Shown: piece by piece, positions 10,201 to 22,200 of the stretch | Numbering within the stretch: position 1 is the stretch's first letter | How the letters are laid out: every line of letters begins with the position of its first letter | Assembly: GCF_907165205.1 (NCBI RefSeq) | Contig: NC_058193.1 | Span: 7,874,001 to 7,938,000 of the forward strand | Source of the DNA: Coccinella septempunctata | Lineage: Eukaryota > Arthropoda > Insecta > Coleoptera > Coccinellidae | Length of the DNA stretch: 64,000 bases | Direction of reading: 5' to 3' | Notes under the pieces: model-generated | Seen by the model: the letters and a program-made list of their open reading frames with translations, nothing else | Told to the model about the DNA's origin: nothing | The model's database searches: none | Translations under genes and position numbers: made by a program

Positions 10201-13200
10201 ATTGCTTTTTCTTTCGTAAATTGCTTTATAGTTGTAGCAAGTTATTCAAGTTACAAGCATTTAAGATAATGTCAAGTACTGATACTGCTGAGGAATCGCG
10301 TGTTGACTTAAGTCCTCCAAAAAAGAGACGTCTGAAACGACATTTCAGTCCGAGATAAAAGGAATGATTTTGAATACTTATGAAATTGAGATTATTCAAA
10401 ATGCAGGAATGTGTTTAAAGGACGTAGAACTCCGAGTTCCTGAGAGACTTGGCATTGGAGCTCGAAGTGTTAGGAGAATTATTTCCGAATACATAAATTC
10501 CGGTCTTCTATCACAGCCGGCAACAAATCAAAATCGGACCACCAAATGGGAGTCCTTATCAGATTTCGATAAAAATGTAATACGGCGAAAAGTTCACGAG
10601 TTTTTCTTCAGAAATGAACACCCGACTATAGAGAAAGTATTAAAAATAGTTAATGAAGACTCGAACTTGCCAAATTTTAAGAAGAGTACCTTCTCTATTA
10701 TATTGAAAAAACTTAATTTCAAATATGGACGTCGCCAACTCAACAGTTTTTTAATGGACCGTGACGACATTAAATGTTGGAGAAGAAACTATCTCACGAA
10801 AATAAGAGCCTTCCGTGATGAAAACAGGAAGATTTACTACTTGGATGAAACTTGGGTAAATGCTGGTCATACTGAAACCAAAGTGTGGACCGATGAAACA
10901 GTTACATCTTCTCGGCAAGCGTTACTTGCTGGACTATCTACTGGATTAAAAAATCCGTCTGGTAAGGTCTTGAATTTTGAGTTTAACCCTCGGTTTCATG
11001 AAGCTTGATCAGAGAATCAACGATCGATTGACGGATGAATGTCAATTAGTTTTCAGTCGATAAGTTGGTCATAAGCATTCTGAATATCATTCTTGCACCA
11101 AATAATTATCTATACACGCCCATTTAATGATTCTCAACTGCTACTCCTCCAATATATTCGGAAATATGAAAGTTTCAATGATTTCCTTCGGGAAATCGAA
11201 TGCCAAATCGTTGATCGAGCAATCAAAGTTTTGTGAAACTTGATGTAAGTACCTTCTTGGTGGAAAACAATTTCAACATTTTTTTTCAAATGAAGTGAAT
11301 ATATTTTTTGAGGCAAAGGGCAAAGAATTATAGTGTGTCATTTTGACAGTGACACTGGTTTTTTAACTGGCGGACTCTGGACTTTCCAATCCAAAAAAAA
11401 TGGTGACTACCATGAAGAAATGGATGGTCAGTCCTTCGAAAAGTGGTTCGAGGGTATACTTCCTCAATTGGAGGAAAATTCTATAGTAGTTTCAGATAAT
11501 GCTCCTTACCATTCAAGGAAACTGGAAAAAAATCCTAATTTACAATTCAGAAAGAGTGATATCCAACAATGGTTGAGGGAGAAAAATATTGATTTCACCC
11601 CTGACCTCACAAAAGCGCAATTGTTGAAGATAGTCAGGCAGAACAAAGAACACTTTGAAAAATACATCGTGGATGAAACCGCAAAGGCCCAAAATATTAA
11701 TGTACTTAGATTACCGCCCTACCACTGCGAACTGAACCCTATTGAATTGATTTGGGCCGATGTCAAGAATTTTGTGGCAGATAAAAACACCACATTTAAA
11801 ATGGCTGACGTCCAAAATCTTTTTAAAGAGGCTCTCTCACGGGTTACTTCTGAAAGATGGAGAAAGTGCGTGGAACATGTCAAACAAAAAGTTGAGGTGG
11901 ACATGTGGAAATTGGATAATATCATGGATGATATAACACCAGTCATCGTCAAAATAGAAGAAAGTTCTACATCTTCTGACGACACTACGGACTAGTCACT
12001 TTCACAAAAAATATTGTTACACATTTATATTTATATTTCGACCAAGATCGGGCCTATGGCCCTCGCTTTTCAATCATCAACTGGAAAAAAGAAGAAAACG
12101 GTTTCATTACATGCAGGTATTCTATATATAACACCTGACGCCCAAATCCAATTCCAACCATCGCTATATATCAAAGCGTAACTCTTTTTAATTTATTTAA
12201 AGAAAAAAATCGCAAAAAAAGCATACTAAATATTTCCATTGAAATTTTTTTCCGACGCGCCTAATGATACGCCTATGTTCATTCCCAAGGTCAATTTCAT
12301 CCCTATTCAGTTGTCAAATACGATTAATTAATTTCAAACACAACACATCTATGATCGTCACTTTGCTTTGGCGAATTATGAAATATTTTCAAAATTGGTG
12401 TGGAATATGCCAATTTTCAAATTGAAAACTTATTAATTATCGATATTCTATTCAATAATCAAGTGAATTCGTTCTATATCTATATTATGCCAAAAACTGA
12501 TCACTCTAAAAATATTTCTCATAATATAAAATATTATAATATACACACGAACATAATATACATACGAACATAATATACATACTTTGGGCGACCTACCCTA
12601 TATAACGAAATAGAATGATCCATTTCACGACAACTGTTAGTGGTTGAATATTACGGTGATAGACGTCAAAATTGACCATTTTCTTACGCTTTTTTCGAAC
12701 ATTTCTACTCGGAAATAGAAGTTCTCGGAGAGGGGTTACACGGCTATCAATTAATCGTAACTAACTTTGTCCAATAAGAATATGCATTTTACCTTACCCA
12801 TTTTTCGGCATGAAACGTTTGTGTTACCGTTATTATCATCTTAGACAGGACGAAATCTTACGAAAAATCCGTCATTTTCGCGAATTAATTTAAAAATGAC
12901 CGGGATCGAAATCGAAAAAGCGGCTCCATTCGGAACTAATTCAGAATCTCTACTTTCGTTTCGCGAAAACCGCAAATCTCTAGAACCCAACACGTCCGCG
13001 TAAACTTTTCCTTAATTTTAGTCATTTTTCCCCAAAATTATTTTCGTATTATATAATATAGAAAATAGAAATAATACTCTCTTCGGCGGTGCATATACTA
13101 AAATTTCTTCTCTCTTTCACATACTTTTTAGGGGTGCTCTATCTGCTCCCATTTCTCTACCCCTCCCCCAAACCGAGAAAGGGGAGCACAAACCCATAAA

Positions 13201-16200
13201 AATGCTAATAACGAGAAGCCGGCGCTGGACATGACAGCATGCGGGATGTTGAGGAAACGGGCTCCTGCTGCAAAAAAATCTACAGCTCCAAAGCAACAAC
13301 AAATTCAATTGCCGACTCGAACCGCTGAAGGTGCTGCGCAGGATATTCAGCCAGTGCTCACCCAAGTGGGGTTAGTTAGATAGCGCATGGAGTGGACAAC
13401 GTCCATGAATGAAACTATTGTGCGCATTTATAACTCCATCACGGGACTAGGGCAACACACAAACAACTATAGGAAAAGGCTTCGTGGAGAAAACGAAGAA
13501 TGTCCCGTAATACGCGAAGAAATGACTACAGAAATGGCAAAAAAAGATTAAGAACAGAAAATCGCCAGGGCAAGATAATATACCGAATGAGCTGTTGAAA
13601 TACGGAGGTCAAAAATTGATCGTGGAATTTACGAAGCTCTTCAACAAAATATTAACATCCAAAAAAGTACCTAAAGAATGGAAAAAGAGCATAACCATTC
13701 CTATATTCAAAAAAAAACGGACAAGAAATCACCAGAAAACTATAGAGGCATAACCCTACTAGCTCAGTAATGAAACTTTTCACAAAGATCATAGAAGCAA
13801 GAATAAGCGAGCATGTGAACATATCAGAAGAACAACAAGGGTTCAGGAAAAATCGGTCGACTATAGATGCTATTTTCGTAGTCAGGCAAGTAGTGGAAAA
13901 GGCTATAGATTACGGAAAGCCCGGAAGAGTGGACTCTTCAACACTTAAAGTTGTTTATTTTTCTAACTTCCAATCCCTTGTTTCTTATGGTGTTATCTTC
14001 TGGAGAAGCTGCACGACTGTGGATTCTGTATTTATGTTAGAAGGCAGTGCTACGTACCATGCTCAATATGGGATATAGAGACTCTTGTAGAGGACAATTT
14101 AAGCAGAATCGAATAATGACACTGTATGATTTATGATTCGATATGCAACATCCTTCGGAGTTCAAGGTGGCGGTTGGTGATGTGAAAGCTGTTTTACGAA
14201 GTGAATTGAATAGGTTGAGAAAAGACGAAATAATTGAAATATTTATTGAATTATCAGTGCCTGACAGGGTGAATAATACATCCCTAAAGGATTATGTCGA
14301 AAACCTACATTCAGCATACTTCAAAAGTGATAAACCTAGGGATGATCTCGTTAACCTCAATGAATGGAAATCGAAAGCAATCTTCCAATGGTATGACAAT
14401 TCAAGATATGCTGAGAGAAAATTCTTATTTAGGGAAAGAAAATAACTTACTGAAAAAACTTGATCACGAGAGGTTCGAAGGCATTAAACTTCTTCAGTTC
14501 AAAATAGAAACACTGGAAAGGAGTGATACACATCTTCACAAAACTAATAATGCGATTCGCAAGCAGGGATTTCGCAGGAATCATTTTGATAAATCTGTTT
14601 GCAGAACTTAAGGTGAGGAGTGTTCTGCTGGAGACTCTGGGGTAACCTCAAAACATCGGAGAACTACATGATTCAAATTTGACAAAGATTGTAAACCCAG
14701 ATGAGGAGGGTTTATTGACCTCCGTTAATGATGAGAATTCAACACATCAATATGAAATAATATCTGATAAGGCATCTGTCTACATCGGTCGAGTTCCGTT
14801 GGATACACCTGTTGCGAAAATTAGAAATTATATTTCGGATACATTTCCTGGTATTGAATTCGAACTGACACCCCTTAAAGAAGATGGAACGTCATTCAAA
14901 ATTCTAACTGATCTGTCATTCAAGAGAAAACTATTAAATAGAAATAACTGGCCCCGCGGTGTTTTTGTAAGGGAGTTCAAATTATTTCGGGAGAGACCTC
15001 AAAATTTCTAATGATTCATATAGGATTATTCATATCACCATACGTAATGTTATACATAAATTGGACTCCTTGGAGCTGCTGGCCTCGAAGTATACATTGG
15101 ACATCGTTTGTTTAAGCGAGCATTGGCTGAGTATGTCACTCTACCGGGGTATGTGCAGGCTGCCTTGTTTTGTAGATCGGTTTATGCTCGCGAGGGTGTT
15201 ATGATTCTTTGTAGAGAGGATATTCAATTTACCAAAATCGATGTTATGTCTGAGGAGAGGCATTTCGAGTGTCACATCTAAAAGTGTTATCGACTACCTG
15301 GTTACTGATATGCATCCTGACATGTTCCGGAGAAGCCTATTGAGAGTGGGATTGTCGGATCATCTTGGTCAGCTTCTATGTTTTTTTGTTGTTGAGCCTG
15401 ACCGGGGTGGACCATCTGTTCCTGGAACTAAACGAAAAATAACGGACGACAACCTCGGGGAATTTGCATACAGACTTTTATTGATTGATTGGAAAGACAT
15501 TTATTGCCTAAATGATGTTGACGATGTTTTCGATTTTTTTCATTCCGTCTTCATCTCAGCCCTGGATGAGACGTGTCCTTTTCAATCCTACTTGATGAAA
15601 CCGGACAAATGTGAGAAGAGACGTGCTTCCTGGGTAACCCCTGATATTCAGAATATCGAATATAGGTTAAATGAAATTAGCTGGCTGATTCGATCTGAAG
15701 AATCGGAGACAGAGGTGAGGATGTTGAGGAAAGAATTGAGGTTGAAAACAAGAGAAGCAAAGAGTAATCGTTTCTTACTTTTCATGGATGCATCTGAAAA
15801 TAAGATGAAATATGTTTGGAATGAGGTCAATAATTGCTTGGGAAGAAAGAAGAGGAACATTGGTGTAGTTCAGCTGAATGTCGGTGGTATGGTTGTGGAT
15901 GACCCTGAACAAGTGTGTCGAGTGTTTGCTGAATATTTCTCCAGTATGAGCAGAGGTGATAATTCGTCGAACGGCGGATGGATGGGTACAACAGCGTCCG
16001 ATTCTCCATTGGAGACTATGTTTTTTTATCCTGTCACTGAAGGAGAGTTGATGGAGGTCATTCGAGGGATGCCAAGTAAGGAAAGTTCGGGTTTCGATGG
16101 TGTCTCTATAAACATGGTGAAGTGCGCGGCGACGGAAATTGTGCCGGTACTTTGTTTCTTTATCAATCTTTCGGTTGTTTCGGGAGTTTTTCCTAAACTA

Positions 16201-19200
16201 TTGAAATGCGCTCTCCTCTTCATAAGTAGGGGACTAAAGATGACGTGAAAAACTTTAGACCAATAAGTATCTTGAGTGTTTTTTCAAAAATAATCGAGAA
16301 GATTATGTGTGAAAGATTGTGCCACTTTCTCAGTAGGCATTAAATTGTTCAGTTCTCACCAGCATGCCTACTTGAAGTCAAGGTCTACTGAGTCTGCATC
16401 CGCTTGACTATTCGATTGTATTTATTCTAAGTTAGATCTTGGCCTACAATTGGTAGTTATTTTTTTCGATTTGTCTCTTGCTTTTGATTCTGTCACACGT
16501 CAAATTTTAGTTCGTTAACTTCACCAATTGGGTATGTGTGGTAGTGTTCTAGATTGCATAGATTCTTTTTTATCTGAAAAAAAATTAAAGTCCAAATGAA
16601 TTCAGCACTTTCGGATCATTTTGATCTTGAAAATGGCGTTCCACAAGGTTCTATACTTGGGCCCATTTTGTTTATTATATATATGAATGATATCACTGCT
16701 TTCTGTACATTCTTTTTATCATTATTTGCCAATGATGTTTCCAAGGTTGTGTGGGCTATGAAACTTGGGGAACTTCAACAAAATGTTCAGTTGGCAATTT
16801 CTGAATTTGTTAATTGGTGTGATAGCAATCGATTGACTGTGAATTTGAAGAAGACTGCGCTCCTTAATGTTAATTTAAGAAGGGAAATACCACCTGATTT
16901 CATGATTTCTTTTAATTGTTCTGTTTTCAAATGTTGTACGTCATAATGATTTTTGGGCATTCACGTAGACTCTAAGTTGACATGGCGAAACCAAATCGAA
17001 TTTGTTTGTAACAAAGTGAATAGTGCGTATTATGCACTTGAAGTTTTTAAGAGGACTATAGATAGGCAGTCACTCATTTCTGTATATTATTCTCTCGCTT
17101 ATAGCTTCATTCAATACCAAATTATTTTATGGGGTAATGCTGACTGCAGAAAGGTTTTTGTGGCGCAAAAGAGAATTATCAGATTAATTTTCAATATTCA
17201 TCGGATGACATCCTGTAGAAAATTTTTCATATCAAATGATTTGCTGGCTGCTCCATCAATTTTTATTTTTAGAGCACTTTTACATTTCAGAAATTTCTTA
17301 AGTGACTCACATCAAACTGTATCATCTAGTCATAATTATAAAACAAGACATGGTCACTTAATAAGGTCGTCTGCCCACAGGACCTCTACATTCGAGAAGT
17401 CTCCTAATTGCACTGCAGTAAAATTTTTCAACAAATTACCCAGAGAAATTAGAGATCTGTCAGTAAACAAATTCAAGTTTAAAATAAGAAAATTTTTGTC
17501 TTCGAGAGCCTTTCATTCTGTGCAAAAATTCTTGGATGGTAATTATCAAAACAATGATTTCGAGTGACTTGCTACCTCTTAATTTTTATTTGTTGTTTTG
17601 TTTATATACTTGTAAAGAAAATTTATTCCTTTATTTTGATTGTTATGACTTGAGTCAGTTTTGTTCTGTGATTTTTATCACCTCGTTCTATTCCCTGTCA
17701 TAAGAGATTGATGACATATTGTAATTATCAGCATTAAATGTCGTTTCTCTTTTACAGGTAAGATTTTGTACATAATGTTATATCAAATGAATTATGTAAA
17801 TAATAAAAACAAAAATCTCTTTTACAGAGAAACTCAGTTGTGCTTTTAATCAACTCATCCTGAAATAATCTTATAAAACGACATTTCTTGACAAATTGAA
17901 GACGAAGATGTCTAAACTAAGGTTCACCTTCGAGGTAAAACCCTCTCAAGATGGAAAATCAAATCACATTGCCGTAACTTCTATCAACACTGAAGATGGC
18001 AGAATATTTTTGATACCAGAAGATTTTCAAGTGGTATTCTTCCATAAAGAAATCTGTGCTACAAAGAATTTTACAATAATCAAGAATACTTTGAAACGAA
18101 GACATCAATACAGGAATGTTTGGATAGCCTTAACAGAAGATATTAAAAAAATCTACTTTGATGAAGACGGTAACATGGTTTTCATAGATATGTACTTAGA
18201 TGAAGCAAATCAACCAATAAGCAATTGTTCATCTAACACTACCCAAATATTGGATGAAAGCAATCCTATAGTCAAAATCTTGGAAAAACTGGTGGAAAAT
18301 CAAGAGAAACAGAAGAAACAGAATGTGAGGCAAGCAGCCGAGAGATTTGTTCTTGAAAAATATGATGGTAGAACTACAGATTCATATCAATGGCTTGAAT
18401 TTTTTGAAAAAGAATGCGATAGATTTGAAATAACTGATGATAGGGAAAAAATTGAGATATTCAGATTGTTTCTGGAGAAATCATGTGTGGACTGGTATAA
18501 TTCCATGATGATAAAACTAACATTTGATTCTGAATGGTCAGATTGGAGGAATAATTTTTGCCAAACTTACGCTAACAAGGGCTGGTCTGCTAGTAGGTAT
18601 GCGATATTTTTTAAATACCAAACTGGCTCTCTACTGGAATATGCTGTGAAAAAAGAAAAACTAATACTAGAGGTAAGAAAAAAAGTTGACCAGGGAACTC
18701 TAATAGACTTAATTGCTGCTGGCCTGCCCAATTTCATTGTGGATAGGATTAATAGAGAGGAAATTTTGGAAACATAAGATTTATTCAATGAAATTGGGAG
18801 GTTAGAACATCTTGTCAAGAATAGAACATTGAAACAAAAATCTGATGCAAAACCAAACCCAGAAAAGAAACATAAATGTAGCATTTGTGAAAAACTGAAA
18901 AAGGGAGTTCGTTATCATTTAGAATCTTCTTGTTGGTTCAATGAAAAGGACAAACGATCAAATCAAAAAAATCAAATCAAAATTGTTAATAACTCAGAAA
19001 TAGAATGCGAACTTCAAGATGAGGATTCAAAAAAACTTGTAGTGCCGCCATGGATCAAAGTGAAATTAGTATTGAATAAAAACTAATTTGAAAACGATTA
19101 ATGGCGTTAAACAAGCAAGTGGTATGGTATCACTTAATGTGAAAATTTTTGATATGGAAAAGAAAATGAATATTTTCGTTATAGATAAAACAAACTTCGA

Positions 19201-22200
19201 TTATGATTTTCTGATTGGTTTAGATTGTAAAAAGAGTTTCTATTTAACACAAAATGAAAATTTAGAAATTAATCAAAGAAATCCAATAAGACATGTTACT
19301 ATTTCTAAAGAAATAATTAATGAAAAATATGAAGAACACGGTTCTTCAAAAGCTGTTGAAAGTAAAATTGATATAAATGGAGGTGAATATTTGATCAATT
19401 TCAATGAGAATATCGAGACTAAACATTTCGAAGTTCATGTCAATCACCTGAACTATGATCAGCAATCAATAATAGATGAACTGATACAACAAAATTTATC
19501 TGTTTTTGCTAAAGACAAGTACGATGTGGGCACGGTATCGGGTTATGAAGCACATATTGATCTACTTGAAGAAAAATATTGCAGTAAGAGGCCATATCGC
19601 TGTACAATGGAAGATAGGAAAGAAATTGAACAGCAAATTGCCAAGTTGCTGGACAAAAAAGTCATAGAAGAATCGTACAGTCCTTTCGCAGCTCCAGTAA
19701 CATTAGCGTTAAAAAGGGACGAAAACAAAAGATCAAGACTGTGTATGGACTTTCGAGACCTAAATAAAATAGTGGTTCCTCAGTCTCAACCATTCCCGCT
19801 AATCGAAGATCTAACTGAAAAAAGGAGAGATTGTAAGTTTTTCTCATCGCTTGACATAAATTCGGCCTTTTGGTCTATACCGCTAAGGGTCACAGACAGA
19901 CCAAAGACGGCTTTTGTTACTCAAGAGGGCCATTTTCAATGGACATGTTTACCGTTTGGTCTCAAAACGTCGCCAGCGATATTCCAAAGAATAATGGGCA
20001 ATATAATTAGAAAACACAAACTTTCCGGATTTACTGTGTGCTACATTGATGATATTCTGATCTTCTCAAAAACATTCTCAGAACATATCGAGCATTTGAC
20101 ACAATTGTTTCAAGCAATCAAAACAGAAGGATTCAGGTTAAAATTTGTGAAATGTAGATTTGCAGTTGATTCTGTAAAATATCTAGGTCATATAATTGAG
20201 AATTCTGTAAAGCCATTAAAAGACAATTTAACCTCAATAAGAAACTTTCCAGTGCCCAAGACTCAAAAAAATGTTAGACAATTTTTAGGTAAAATAAATT
20301 TTTATCACAAGTATGTACCAAACACAGCTATAACGCTAGATCCTTCACACAATCTCCTCAGAAAGGGAAAACCTTTTATTTGGACAAAAGAATGTCAAGA
20401 GTCATTCGATAAATTGAAGGATTTACTATGTACCCAGCCAGTATTGACAATTTTTGACCCAAGTCTCCCCATATACATATATACAGATGCAAGTTTACTG
20501 GGAGTAGGTGGAGTACTTAAGCAACCACAGGAAAATGGAGGAGAAAAACCAGTGGCATATTTTTCGAAAAAACTCAATGAGGTGCAAAAAAAAAGAAGGC
20601 AATTTACTTAGAATGCTTGGCCATTAAAGAATGTGTAAAATATTGGCAACATAAATTGATAGGAAGGAAGTTCACAGTTTTTTCGGACCATAAACCTTTG
20701 GAAAATATGAATTTGAAATCAAGGACTGACGAGGAACTTGGAGACCTTGCGTACTACCTATCACAATATGACTTTGATATCAAATATTCTCCTGGTAAAA
20801 ATAATACCGAAGCTGACTGCCTCAGCAGAAATCCTGTTTTGGAAGCAGATGACAATTAAAAGTTGTGAATTTGATAAAACTAGAGGATATCTTGGAAGAT
20901 CAAAAAAGAAACCCATATGTGCAAAGGAAAAAACCACAATTAATAACTAAACACAATGTTCACTATAAAAAAATTCGAAAAAAGGAGAAAATCATATTGT
21001 CAGAAAATTTCTGTAGGAAATTTATGGAAAATATGCATAAGACTTTATGTCATATAGGAATAAAACAGATGCAAAAAATGATTGGACCATATTATACGGC
21101 AAAAAATTTAACGGAAAATATAAAATCTGTGTGCAAAAATTGCAAGATATGCATCAAAAATAAAACAAGAGGTCAAAAAAAGTTTGGATTACTGTCTCAT
21201 TTAGGGCCAGCCACAAAACCATTCGAAATCATGTCGATCGATACAATCGGAGGTTTTGGAGGATCTCGATCAACGAAAAAATACATGCATTTACTAGTTG
21301 ATCACTTCACCAGATTTGCCTATATCCTTACTTCAAAAACCCAACACGCAACCGATTTCATTAAATTGGTGAATAACATTGGAGATGCGGAAAAAATTGG
21401 AACTGTGCTCACAGATATCCAGGCATTAATTCAAAGAAATTCAAAGAATTTTTGAATAAAAAACGCATAAATGTGATATTCACTGCTGTGAATTCACCCT
21501 TTTCTAATGGTTTGAATGAGAGATTGAATCAAACCTTAATAAATAAAATCAGGTGTAAAATTAATGAAGATGTCACTGTTTTGCCTAAAGAATTAAAAGA
21601 GAACATTTCTGAGCAAACTTTAACTGAAGATAGAAAAATTTCATTAAAAAACACATTAAAAAATCATGAATATAACGAGAAAATCTATAATAAAGGTCGT
21701 GAACATCTTGAACTCAATGTTGATGACATGGTGTTTGTTGAAAATGGAAACAGATTAAATAGGAAGAAACTTGACGAACTGAGAATTGGACCATATGAGA
21801 TTGTCGAAAAACTATCGCCTTCGATTTATAGGGTTAATACCGGTCACAGGAAATCCGAGTCAAACCTTTTTCATATATCGAAACTAATCCCTGCACTAAA
21901 AAATAAAAACTAGAAAAGAAGCCGCATGAATAATATTTTGTGAATACTTTCTTCCCCATGGGGGGTGATGTAAAGAAAATTTATTCCTTTATTTTGATTG
22001 TTATGACTTGAGTTAGTTTTGTTCTGTGATTTTTATCACCTCGTTCTATTCCCTGTCATAAGAGATTGATGACATATTGTAATTATCAGCATTAAATGTC
22101 GTTTCTCTTTTACAGGTAAGATTATGTTCATAATGTTATATCAAATGAATAATGTAAATAATAAAAACAAAAATCTCTTTTACAGAGAAACTCAGTTGTG

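Larger units (their letters stand above)
14130..17610 (+). mobile_element. LINE B (APE-type non-LTR retrotransposon), main part
   Basis: A nearly full-length but decayed non-LTR element of the Jockey/CR1/I supergroup; the exact clade is not assigned. ORF1 remains lie at 14143-15011, endonuclease and reverse transcriptase at 15060-17567. The 3' UTR is interrupted at 17610 by a Gypsy element and resumes at 22234-22332, ending with tandem TCTTA units. It lies inside LINE A. Confidence 0.8.
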
